Shown piece by piece: positions 34,675 through 45,348 of a stretch of 64,000 nucleotides of DNA; the first letter of the stretch is position 1, and every line of letters starts with the position of its first letter. This DNA is from Chenopodium formosanum (Eukaryota > Streptophyta > Magnoliopsida > Caryophyllales > Amaranthaceae), in contig CM044874.1 in the NCBI GenBank assembly GCA_024500155.1, forward strand, positions 47,032,384 to 47,096,383, read 5' to 3'. The translations under genes were made by a program, and so were the position numbers. Under the pieces are notes generated by a model that ran no database searches, was not told where the DNA came from, and was given only the letters and a program-made list of their open reading frames with translations.

Positions 34675-35992
34675 CAACAAGGTTACCTAAAGTGTTTAGA
34701 ACCTTGAAGCAAAGGGTAATTATTAAACATATGATGGTTAATTATTCAACCAAGAGTTAAAAGTGTTGTAATCAGTAAAGAATTTACTTACCTTGAAAAT
34801 GTAATGCTTGATGGTAGGGCCTCAGTCTGGTCAATTATTACACAAATAAAGGATCTTGGAATCACTTAAAATTTAATTGGGATTAATAAATGTTTTAATA
34901 AAGTGCTTTAAAGTTACCTAGTTAATCTGTTTATGGTATTTTAAATTTAAATTAAACATAATTATTAAACTTTGCCTTATTTTGACATAGATGGGTAGCC
35001 GCAACAATGATGACAATAATTCTTTACCACCAACAATGAAAACAAGGCTTAATTTTCTTAACTTCAACGATTGGGAAAGCGAACTTAGAAGTGTTCTAAG
35101 GAAAAAAAATCTCGAATCTCGTTTAGACTTACCAATCGAGGCAGAGTTAGTCCAGCAATGACTCTTGAGAAGCATTTGAGAAATGTTTCAGATTCTAAGA
35201 GAGTCGCATACGTAATGTTGTCTTCTATTCCAGAGGATTGGGCTATAAGATTTATGGACTATGAACTTTATGTCTTATTCAAGTGCTTACGTGATGTTTG
35301 CAATGGAATACTTAATTCCCATGTTGATGGTGAATTTGATGGAAACGTCAAGGAAATCATTAAAATGGTTCCGAAGAACGACGACTTTTGGACTGGAAAT
35401 ATTAGGTTTGAAACCTACAAGATCAATGGCGAGATAATTTCAAAAAAAAACTCTTGCCAGGCCAGTCAGTACAGATTCATGTGGACATGATGGTTCAACT
35501 ATTTAATCGCATGAGTATGTTAGGGAGACCATAAAAAGATCATCAGGTTCATGATATAATTCTATATTCTCTACATGATGGTTTTGACCTCGAAAAGCTT
35601 TCTCAAGATGATGAGGATTCTGCGGTCAGGCTAGTTCATTTACTCAAGAATCATATAGAGAATTACTTGAAAGGAGAATAAGCCAAAGCTTGAACAAGGA
35701 TGTCCTCACTAGGATGAAGTAACGGGTAAAAGTTACCTAATACTCTTTCTATAAACATTTTATCTTTCACTTAGGTATGTGATACCAAGTTACAGTGCTT
35801 CACATTATTAATGTTGCGCAGGAACTATAAGTGAAGCTATCAATGGAAATATAATATGAAGGTGCACTAGAAGTGTTCGAGTGGCCATAAATAGCTTCAT
35901 AGTTTTATTTTCTGATCAGTTTATCATGATTTTAGAACAATTTCCAGTTTTTGATGAGAAAATAATTTCGTTTTCTATTTAAATACTGATTT
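34675..35992 (+). mobile_element. Ty1/copia element, left segment (leader and gag)
   Basis: Lies between the Athila target duplication (34670-34674) and the duplication of the outer Tat insertion (35993-35997). Its other part is 61331-63488. Contains the leader, a broken gag and about 300 bases of spacer. Confidence 0.7.
34991..35681 (+). pseudogene. Ty1/copia gag remnant
   Basis: Starts MGSRNNDDNNSLP. TRLNFLNFNDWESELRSVLR is the N-terminal copia gag pattern, followed after a shift near 35157 by TLEKHLRNVSDSKRVAYVML. Later fragments read IHVDMMVQLFNRMSMLG and HDIILYSLHDGFDLEKL (gag-polypeptide pattern). At least two frameshifts and several stops. Confidence 0.65.
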
Positions 35993-35997
35993 GGTTT

Positions 35998-38044
35998 TGT
36001 AGGCGTCGCTCGAAGTACGCCTACGTTAAAGCATGTGTGAATATGCTTGGCACTCATAGGAAGTGGGAATTGACGTATACGATTAGGGACAAGGAAAGTA
36101 GGGAGCCGCCAACAAGTTTTTAAGGAACTTGTAAACCGTTCACGGATCATAAAAGGCAACCACGATAAAGGGACAACGAAGGCAACAACGATTGACCCGT
36201 GAAGGTTACACCCCATTCATAATCTATGAGATTACTAACTCCATATGGTTCGGAACCACGAAAGGAGGATCGGGGATGATGGTACAAAGTGAGTCATGGA
36301 GTCAAATTCGCCCGTATTGGCCTCTACTCGATTCTGATAGTGAAAACTGATTCCTGCGATCTCAAAGGCATACAAATAAAATATTCAATTTGCTCCAATC
36401 TATTATTAAGCTAAATTGGTTGAATATTAATGCAACAAATAATTCTAAAATATTTGTGATCACTTGAAGTAAACAACAAGATTAAAAAGGAACCTAAACC
36501 GGTTGTCCAAATTATCTTATTAGGCGTGGTTTTCAATTACATATTCCCTTAAACATGCAATATGGTGATCATAAATATAATATAATAAAATCAACATTAA
36601 TATTGGATGCAATTTAACAATAATAGCGTTAGTCAAATCAAATAATAATAAACCTAATCATGATACTAGCAATATTAAAATAAAAAAAGAGTAATTAAAT
36701 TAATTAATTACTCACATTCCGCGTGTTCCTTTAAATTGCTACATCATGAATAAATTGTTAGTAACTTCAATAAAAATATAAATCAAATTGAAACAATTAA
36801 ACTAAATAAAAGTAGAGTTAATTTGGTCCAAACCCTCAGTTAATTATACCTTTCACGCCTTGGTTTAAGTATAGAACTTCGGGTATTGTATGGACTCCTT
36901 AGAGTGCTTAAGGGAAGTATTATGATAAAATAGGGAGGCTAGTGTTTAGGCTAAAGAGGGAGAACAAAATGATTTTGATGATCAACCTTGTTGATTATTG
37001 AAAAAGGGGTGATATGACCTCTATTTATAGGGAAAAAAGAGGGTCGAAGAATCAAGAAAAGATGAGTTCGAATCGAATTAAAACTCTTGCGATAGACAGC
37101 AGTTTTTTGAGTTTTTGTTTTTATCATATCTTTTGATCCAGAAATCGGAATAATATAAATAAGATATAGTTGGAAAGATATTGAAGTCTACTTTCTAACC
37201 CAATCCGAATCAGATAAAAATATTTTGTAGAAAAAAATATGTAGCCGAAATAGTGAGACGGTGTCAGGTTTGGATAGAATTTGACATATTATTCATATCT
37301 TTTCCGTTATAGCTCGGAATTGATATTATAATATATCATTGGAAAGATAATTTCAAGGGATATCCAACCGTATAAAACATTGATAAAAACTATGAGGCAC
37401 GAAAATAATATCTGTCTATCTTTGAATGTCTTTCAATTCGGATAGAAATAGGATTTTCAAAAATGGAGTTTTATTCAATTTTAAACTCTTTAACCTTATC
37501 TTTTCAAAAAGGATATTAATATCTTTTAGAAACTTATAGAAGCTTCCAATTAATTCTAATTGGTTTAGGAATGTGATTAAATAATTTGGACCCTCCACAT
37601 GATCATTGGGTCGTAGGTAAGGTGGGCTTAGGTTCGGTTTGGGTTCGGCTTAATATTTTGGTAATAACTTATTCGTTATAACTCGGATTTGGGCTTATAA
37701 TATATCGTTGGAAAGCTCTTTTAAAGCCCCATACAAATATAAAATCATTTGACCCAGATTATGGACCAAAATAAACTGCATCAAACGTTTTTATAAAAAG
37801 GACATGAAATGAATAATTTTAAAGGACACGAAATTAATTATTTTGGGTTTAGAGGCACGAAAAGAGGAAAATAAGTTATGGTTTGGGGAAATGGGCTAGG
37901 AATTGGGTTGATTTATGAAATTAATTGGAAATGAACATGGATTTAAGCAATCCAAATATTACATACTCAACCCGACCAATAATGGCGGTAAAAGGTTGTT
38001 CATCATCGGGTTTGGTTTTGGGGAGGCATTTTTAGGTGTCTACA
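35998..38044 (-). repeat. Outer element LTR A
   Basis: 2047 bases. TATAAATAG (minus) at 37021-37029. The R-U5 half (35998-37000) matches the inner-element LTR; the U3 core does not. The U3 holds three copies of a module of about 68 bases with GTTATA-x-CTCGG and TTGGAAAG (about 37125-37190, 37290-37355, 37660-37730). Confidence 0.95.
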
Positions 38045-38058
38045 GAAGCCCCCACTTT
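38045..38058 (-). other. Polypurine tract, internal region 1
   Basis: Minus strand AAAGTGGGGGCTTC directly before the LTR TG. The same tract is at 55115-55128 (minus) and 52375-52388 (plus, inner element). Confidence 0.85.
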
Positions 38059-38261
38059 GACTGAGTTTGTAGAAACGTCAGTTTCGAAAACGATAGTCAA
38101 AGTAGTCGATAGGGACGGAGAATGATTTAAGACGTTCCGCGATCCCAAATCACTTTGTATACGCCGATACTTGCAAAAAATGTTAATTCCACAGATAAAA
38201 GAGTATAGGGATAGAACGCTTATCTGACACCAGTGTATCGGTGACAAATTAGTTTGGTATT

Positions 38262-38560
38262 TTCCTATGCTTGAAGGAATCCACCGGATGACGTTTGTTG
38301 AAATGCTTTCCATGCTTGAGGAAAGCCGACAAATGAGTTTGGCTTCTTTCTAAGCCTGAAGAAACCTACCGGATGACACTTTCCATGCTTGAGGAAAGTC
38401 GACATATGATTTTGGCGTTTTTCTATGCTTGAAGAAATCCACCGATAATGTTTTCCTTGCTTGAGGAAAGCCGACAAAGGAATTTGGCAGTTTTCTATGC
38501 TTGAAGAAATCCACCGGATAATACTTTCCATGCTTGAGGAAAGTCGACAGATGATGAGAT
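38262..38560 (-). repeat. 66-74-bp tandem repeat near the 3' LTR, internal region 1
   Basis: Four to five imperfect units built from CATGCTTGAGGAAAG, a CGAC step, TTGGC and CTATGCTTGAAG-AATCCACCG. The same repeat is at 55329-55625 (minus) and, in the opposite orientation, at 51740-52190. Confidence 0.85.
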
Positions 38561-38605
38561 TGCAAGTCTTTGTGTATCGAGAACCTTGCGTCATGAAATG
38601 ATGGT

Positions 38606-38830
38606 GGTTCAATTGTCCCTGAACGTGGGTTGTAGATGGTTCGCTTTTCCCCGGACGTGGGCTGTAGTTGGTTCGCTTGTCCCCGAACGTGGGCAGTAGA
38701 TGGTCCGCTTGTTCCCGGACGTGGGCTGTAGATGGTCCGCATGTCACTGGACGTGGGCTGTAGATGGTCCGCTTGTCCCCGGACGTGGGCTATAAATGGT
38801 CCGCTTGTCCCCGGACGTGGGCTGTAGATA
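38606..38830 (-). repeat. 32-bp tandem repeat, internal region 1
   Basis: Seven units of 32 bases with core CCCCGGACGTGGGCTGTAGA. Frames through it give repetitive peptides but no start or family; I treat it as a non-coding minisatellite. Duplicate at 55674-55900. Confidence 0.9.
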
Positions 38831-38984
38831 AGACCTGCTAAATAAAATTTGCCAAGGGACTCGTATATACTGTGATTGACTTGACCAACTGATTTGACCA
38901 AGTTTGACTTGACATGACATGACATGTGTATGACTTGTGATTGTGTGTGTCTTGAGTGAGTGTGTGCACTGACACAAGCGACTA

Positions 38985-39060
38985 AAAATGCAAAAGCAAA
39001 AATTTTACGTCATTTTTGTCATAAGTGGAGGGTACCGACTTTCTCCCGAGAAAGAAAGAC
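38985..39060 (-). promoter_or_regulatory. Conserved PPT-like block, internal region 1
   Basis: Minus strand CTCGGGAGAAAGTCGG then TACCCTCCACTTATG and AAAAATGACG. It parallels 5880-5975 and about 47500-47545, where it lies between two antisense genes that are missing here. Confidence 0.5.
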
Positions 39061-39816
39061 GTGAAAAATGAAGTTTTGTTTTTGAACTTCCCCAAAATAA
39101 AACTCATGATAAGAAAAGGGAAGAAGTTTTGAACTTCCTTGTTGAGCAAGACGAAATGAATCACATGGATTTTCTTCTTGTCATATTGAGCTGCCTGTCT
39201 TAAGTATAATGTATGCATGATGTATGTTCTTAGGCTAGGAGGCTAAGGACAATTACGTCATGTGACACGATAGATGAATGAACTTAGGTCATGGAGCTAA
39301 GCATCACATATGGTGTAAAGAAACGATCTTAAACGTTACTTAGGTTTGGAAGCGAAGCACGTATATAGATGAAGTGATCGATGAGTATCACATAATGAAT
39401 GTCACGTAGGTCAAGGAGCTAAGCACAATAAGCGATGTATGAAACAATGAACATTATTTAGGTCTAGAAGCTAGGCAAGTATACAATGTCTCTTTTGATG
39501 TTATCTTGAAAGATGACGAAACATGCGCATCGTTGAAGTAAGATTTCATGATAGAAGGTTCCTAGAAGGAAAGGTGATATGGATATGTATGTGTGAGTAA
39601 AGTGTGTGAATGTGATACTATGGATGGCTGTAAGGGTCATAGTGATGGAAATAGATGTGAGAAGAGTAAAAAATGATGACTCTTTAGGCTGGGTAGGCTA
39701 AATGATGTGGGTTCAAGCCCCCAAGTCTATCTCTAAATGGGTAGGAGTAAGCATTGGATATTCTTTGACTCAATCAAGCATGGGTATGAATATAAATGTG
39801 AATATGAATGTGAATG

Positions 39817-39876
39817 TGGTCGCACCTCGATGTGAGGTTGCCTACGTATCCGTTAGGAATCAGGCCAACGTAGCTC
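39817..39876 (-). promoter_or_regulatory. Conserved post-pol block, internal region 1
   Basis: Minus strand GCTACGTTGGCCTGATTCC, GGATACGTAGGCAACCTC and a CCTC/GAGG stem (CACCTCGATGTGAGG on plus). Matches 3439-3502 of Tat-1. Duplicate at 56887-56946. Confidence 0.65.
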
Positions 39877-42213
39877 TAGCCAAACTTTGCACAAGTGTAT
39901 GTACACCTCAAAGAGGTCTTTCAAGGGTTGTAATATGGTTAAGATGATGATTCAAAGAAGAATAGGGTACAAGGCTCAAGACCCGAGAGAATCCCTAAGA
40001 TGTGTAATTGTGAATTTTAAAATTTTGAATTTTGCAAGTTTATTTTCATTTTTTTTTTGATTTTTTTTTTTTTTTGTTTTTTTTTTTTTTTTTGTTTCAA
40101 TGTGGGCAATCTCAGATCATGCGGTCCATCACTCACTTAACATTCATGTTTCTCAGGCACGGTACCAAGCACTCGATGAGAGACGCAATTTGAGACGTGT
40201 TCATATCAAAGACATTGGAACACTTACCCTTAGACATTGTTTTATTTTTGCTTTGCTACTTTTTTTTTTACTTGCTTTTTGAATGTTATACAATTACACA
40301 CCTTCCCATCCTAGGGTTAAGTGAATGTGGGTTGAATAAAAAAGGTCAACCGTTAGACGAGGGTCAAAGTGGTTGATGAAGAAATGGAATGTGTTCTTGA
40401 ATGGTTAATGGGAAATGACAGGGTTGGAAAGGTGCCTCAAATCATTGTTGTACCTTGTGTTTAGTTCGGCAATTGATTTTTTTTTATTATTCAGCGAATG
40501 ACATGATCGAATGCGAAGGAAAGAAATGATCATTGATGGAACATGACATATAGACATAAGGATAAGAAGAACATATGCAAGACTTATTCAGGGAAAAGGG
40601 TTAAAACGAAAGAAAAAAGCATGAAATCTTGTATGGAAACTTGTCTTGTGCTTCGTCTTCATGGTTGCTTATGAATTACTTGTTACCTCCAAGAGGAACA
40701 AGAAGTTTGTTATTGCTGATGCTTTGATTGGAAGATAAGAAGGAAGGAATGGCGTTCCCCTTATTCTTCCAACTCTTGCCTAGTGATTCTTGCACTCGAG
40801 TACTATGAAACAAAATGAGCTTACTTAATGCATTGACTCAATACTCGGATTGGAAAGGAAGAGTGTATGAAAGAATTTTGAAAACCAATGGGGAATACTC
40901 CACCCATTCCTATTACGACGGAAAACGACGCATGCATGGTCCTAATATACGATCATAAACAATATAGTGCATTACTTGAAGACAAAGTGTGTGCAACGAC
41001 TCAACATGTGTGATTAGGTGAGTTTATTAAGACTCGTGGTATGATCGCATGGCTAGACATGAGGACGTTGTGAAAAACAAAGGACCCAATGACCAAATAG
41101 CACGGAAGACTAAAAGACAAACTAACTTGATTAATTTTGTCAAATTTTAATGTTTATGCTATTTACTAGGTGAAAACGGTCCATTGGAAATCGTTAGTAA
41201 TAAATAAGATCAACCACAATCAAAGACAAAGAACACATGTTAAGGTTAGCACAAAAATCGATCACAAGAAACTAGGAAGAGGACTAGAATTCTAGAAGAG
41301 TTAAGACTCATGGGTATAAAAAAATAAAATAAAAATAAAAACCTATAATCCTATGTTATACGAGTTGACACGGATTAAAGGACCGGGTAAGACTAGCTTG
41401 ACACGAAAAGATATTAAAAAAATTTAAAAAAAAAAAAAAAAAAAGTTGACGCTGAAAAGACACCTAAACTGGACAGGCTGTATTATATCGGTTATAACTT
41501 TTTATCTGTGACCTTGATTGGGACGACACCAACTCCAAATGTAAGATAAAACTCGGGGCTACAGATCCATAGGTTGCACGACACGTAACTCTTTCTAGAA
41601 CTCTGGCTATGACCAAAACAAGTTGACTCTTGTGCAGTATACGGGAATAAAAATCCGGGTGACTCAAAAAAATCTATAGCTCGACTCTAAAAATAAAAAA
41701 ATAAAAAAGGGGTTTGATAAGAGAAAAAAATAATTAAAAAAATTTCAATAAAAAAAAGCACATATAAGCACATCGTCAAGCATGATGCAATGAAGTTCGC
41801 AACCTAAAGTCAAGATCTCAGTTCTACTATGGTCAAGCTTTTGGGTGTCAAAGGGTACCATGGTTAAGAGTTTGGACGCGTTAGCAAGGCAGCCTCCCTT
41901 GAGGGTGAATGCCAACAAGCGGCTCCGCGAGTTCGTGATGAAATCGAACTCGACTCCATGGTTTGGGTGGATTTAAAAACTCGGATGAACCCTTATTGCC
42001 ATGAGCATTTTCGGGTTGATAGAGCATAAATCCCCCGGGCTAGCCACATACGTAAAACACGTACTATTGTGGAAAAATAGGAAACCTAAAAGACATATTC
42101 ATATGTGACAATGCCAATTAAATCGCAGGAATACAATTCAAGAATCTTTCAAGTCTCATCCACTCATCTTAAGTAAATATCGATCACTCAAATCAATAAA
42201 TAACCAAGAATCC
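39877..42213 (-). other. Internal region 1, 5' non-coding part
   Basis: No supportable coding frame on either strand. Long T tracts at 40046-40096 and an A tract near 41423-41443. The equivalent part of the second unit (56947-59249) is nearly identical, except for a loss of about 36 bases near 58580 flanked by short matching bases. Confidence 0.7.
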
Positions 42214-42231
42214 TCCTCAGTGGAGTCGCCA
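42214..42231 (-). other. Primer-binding site (tRNA-Arg type), unit 1
   Basis: Minus strand TGGCGACTCCACTGAGGA, three bases inside the LTR end; one base differs from the copy at 59250-59267. It fits the 3' end of a plant tRNA-Arg, the primer reported for Ogre/Tat elements. Confidence 0.75.
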
Positions 42232-42234
42232 AAT

Positions 42235-43248
42235 TGTAGGCATCGCTCGAAGTGCGCCTACGTTAAAGCATGTGTGAATATTCTTGGTACTCATAGGAAG
42301 TGGGAATTGACGTATATGATTAGGGACAAGGAAAGTAGGGAGCCGCCAACAAGTTTTTAAGAAACTTGTAAACCGTTAACGGATCATAAAAGGCAACCAC
42401 GATAAAGGGACAACGAAGGCAACAACGATTAACCCGTGAAGGTTACACCCCATTCATAATTCATGAGATTACTAACTTCATATGGTTCGGAACCACGAAA
42501 GGAGGATCGGGGATGATGGTACGAAGTGAGTCATGGAGTCACATTCGCCTGTATTGGCCTCTACTTGATTCTTATAGTGAAAAGTGATTCCTTCAATCTC
42601 AAAGGCATACAAATAAAATATTCAATTTGCTCCAATATATTATTAAGCTAAATTGGTTGAATATTAATGCAACATATAATTCTAAAATATTTGTGATCAC
42701 TTGAAGTAAACAACAAGATTAAAAAGGAACCTAAACCGGTTGTCCAAATTATCTTATTAGGCGTGGTTCTCAATTACATATTCCCTTAAACATGCAATAT
42801 GGTGATCATAAATATAATATAATAAAATCAGCATTAATATTGGAAGCAATTTAACAATAATAGCGTTAGTCAAATCAAATAATAATAAACCTAATCATGA
42901 TACTAGCAATATTAAAATAAAAAAAGAGTAATTAAATTAATTAATTACTCACATTCCTTGCGTTCCTTTAAATTGCTACATCATGAATAAACTGTTAGTA
43001 ACTTCAATAAAAATATAAATCAAATTTAAACAATTAAACTAAATAAAAGTAGAGTTAATTTGGTCCAAACCCTCAGTTAATTATACCTTTCACGCCTTGG
43101 TTTAAGTATAGAACTTCGGATATTGTATGGACTCCTTAGAGTGCTTAAGGGAAGTATTATGATAGAATAGGGAGGCTAGTATTTAGGCTAAAGAGGGAGA
43201 AGAGAATAATTTTGATGATCAACCTTGTTGATTATTGAAAAAGGGGTG
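42235..43248 (-). repeat. Outer element LTR B, left part
   Basis: Left 1014 bases of the middle LTR, ending in the GGGTG duplication at 43244-43248. It joins 54082-55114 on the far side of the nested element; together they make 2047 bases, the length of LTR A. Diagnostic bases resemble LTR C rather than LTR A. Confidence 0.93.
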
Positions 43249-43624
43249 TGTAGACACCTAAAAATGTCTCCCCAAAATCAAGCCCGATGATAAATAATCT
43301 TTCACCGCTGCTGTTGGTCGGGTTTAGTATTTAATCCCGAGAGTGCTTAAAGAATCGTATTTTATTAAATTCATATATTTGAAAGGTCCATGGATCAGTC
43401 TTGTTGTTTGGTAAAAGCATAGTTAATTAATTTTAAGCCCAAACCTTTTTTATTTTATTATTATTTTGGCCCAAATATTTTATTTAATTTTATTTATTAT
43501 TTTCTTATTTTAGCCCGAATATTAAAAGTCAGAAAAAAGCCCGTAATTATCAATCGGCACTCAAAAAGCCGAAAGAAATTAGGGTTAAAAAAATGAATTT
43601 AGACGGAAAAGTGGACTGGAGTTG

Positions 43625-43875
43625 ACCGTGTCACGGTCAGGCTTGACCGTGTCACGGGAACAGTTCCCGTCTGACGGTGGGACTTCCCGTGACACGGGAG
43701 GTCTGACGTGACACGGGAAGCTCCGCGTCCTTTCCGCGTAAACCCTTAACGCGTTTTCCGTTCCGTTTTCTGAAAATTTCCCGCGACACTCCAAGGACTG
43801 ACCGTGTCACGGGAACTTGTACCGTCTGACGGTACAGTCTAACCGTGTCACGGTACACTCTGACCGTGTCACGGG
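43625..43875. repeat. CCGTGTCACGG palindrome array in 5' LTR U3
   Basis: About nine copies of CCGT-(GTC/GAC/CTG)-ACGG. Examples: ACCGTGTCACGGT 43625-43637, CCCGTGACACGGG 43686-43698, ACCGTCTGACGGT 43821-43833, ACCGTGTCACGGT 43842-43854. Several copies pair one base further on each side (A-T or C-G). Confidence 0.9.
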
Positions 43876-43933
43876 ATATTTTTTGGGTTTTTTATCATTT
43901 TAGGGTTCCGTGTGCTCCCTCAGCACATTTCCC

Positions 43934-43941
43934 TATAAATA
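43934..43941 (+). promoter_or_regulatory. Inner element LTR TATA box
   Basis: TATAAATA, about 60 bases downstream of the palindrome array. The 3' LTR has the same box at 53076-53083. Confidence 0.65.
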
Positions 43942-44936
43942 CCCCCTCATTTCTGATGAACGGGGCAACCAGAATTCTATTATTCTTATTTCTCTCTCTT
44001 CTATGCTCTTAACCTAAACACTAGCCTACCCTTTTCACTTCAAAATTCCCTCTTCAAGCACTCAAAGGAGTCCGTATTTTACTCGAGGTTCTGTCCTTAA
44101 ACCAAGGCGTGAAAGGTAGAATCGTTTGAGGGTTTGGCCCCAAAATTAACCTTGTTTTTTATTTAATTTAATTATTGTTTTATTATTTCCTTGAAGTTAC
44201 TGACTCGTTTTATTATTTTGTAGTTGCAAGCAAACAGATTCAAAGTAAGAGTTATGCTCTTTTTATTATTTTTCTAACGATTTTTCTGTTGTTAGAATTA
44301 TGATTAAATTGGTTCTTTTTATGTTTGTATTAATTCTGTTATTTATTTTGATCACAATATTGCATGTTAAAGGGAATATGTAATTGAAAATCACGCCTAA
44401 TAAGATAATTTGGACAACTGGTTTAGATTCCTTTTTAATCTTGTTGTTTAATCAAGTGATCACCAAATATTTAGAATTATATGTTGCATTAATTTTGAAC
44501 CAATTTAGCTTAATAATGGTTTGGAGCGAATTGAATTATTGTTTGTATGCCTTTAAGATCACAGGAATACTTTTCACTATAAGAATCGAGTAGAGGCCAA
44601 TACGGGCGAATGTGACTCCATGACTCACTTCGTACCATCATCCCCGATCCTCCTTTCGTGGTTCCGAACCATATGGAGTTAGTAATCTCATGGATTATGA
44701 ATGGGGTGTAACCTTCACGGGTGAATCGTTGCCTTCGTTGTCCCTTTATCGTGGTTGCCTTTTTTATGATCCGTGAACGGTTTACAAGTTCCTTAAAAAC
44801 TTGTTGGCGGCTCCCTACTTTATTTGTCCCTAATCGTTGTCCCTAATCGTAATGTCAATTCCCACTTCCTATGAGTGCCAAGCATATTCACAACATGCTT
44901 TTTAACGTAGGCACACTTCGAGCGACGCCTACAATT

Positions 44937-44954
44937 TGGCGACTCCACTGGGGA
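44937..44954 (+). other. Inner element primer-binding site (tRNA-Arg type)
   Basis: TGGCGACTCCACTGGGGA, three bases after the LTR. Same site as in the outer element. Confidence 0.85.
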
Positions 44955-45110
44955 TATGCCGCGACACGGGAAGAATTCCCGTCTGACGGGAAAAAATCCC
45001 GTGTCACGGCAAAATCTGAAAAAAAAAAAAAAAAAAAAAAAAAACAAGGAGTTTTGCCGTGACGCGGGAACTTGAACCGTGTCACGGGACCTTTTGACCG
45101 TGACACGGCA
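44955..45110. repeat. CCGTGTCACGG array after the PBS
   Basis: Six copies including CCCGTCTGACGGG, CCCGTGTCACGGC, ACCGTGTCACGGG and ACCGTGACACGGC, with a 24-base A tract at 45020-45043. 45111-45348 is AT-rich without a gene. Confidence 0.88.
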
Positions 45111-45348
45111 GTTGTTTTTAATTTCTTGTTGTATTTATTGGCACATTTGTTGCGAATTTCCTGTTCTAGCTTTGTTCTTCCATTGCGTCCGACTCCTTGA
45201 CTCGGATAATATATAAAAGTCATTGTAATTTTTTTTTATTTAAGAAATAAATGCGCTATTATTATTAAAATAAATGCGACTACAATATTGGCATCATACG
45301 CCTTATTTTAAATAAAAATTAAATAATAAAATGCAAAGCACTATTGAT

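Larger units (their letters stand above)
43249..44933 (+). repeat. Inner element 5' LTR
   Basis: 1685 bases. U3 contains a palindrome array (43625-43875), TATAAATA is at 43934-43941, and R-U5 matches the outer-element LTR. The small ORF around 44384-44593 is shared with the other LTR copy and has no family match. Confidence 0.95.

Noticed and set aside
38606..38830. CRISPR-like regular spacing of repeats
   Set aside because: Units are contiguous 32-bp tandems without unique spacers, inside a plant retroelement.
38350..38925. Long minus-strand frames over the 32-bp and 66-74-bp arrays (also 55335-55995)
   Set aside because: Repetitive peptides created by tandem repeats whose open frames overlap in two registers; no start context, splice logic or family. 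Treated as minisatellite.
39695..39735. tRNA-like B box (GGGTTCAAGCCCC)
   Set aside because: No matching A box or cloverleaf around it; one stem only.
44384..44593. 69-aa ORF in the inner LTR, repeated at 53527-53736
   Set aside because: Lies in R-U5 sequence shared with the outer LTRs, where the frame is not kept; no family.
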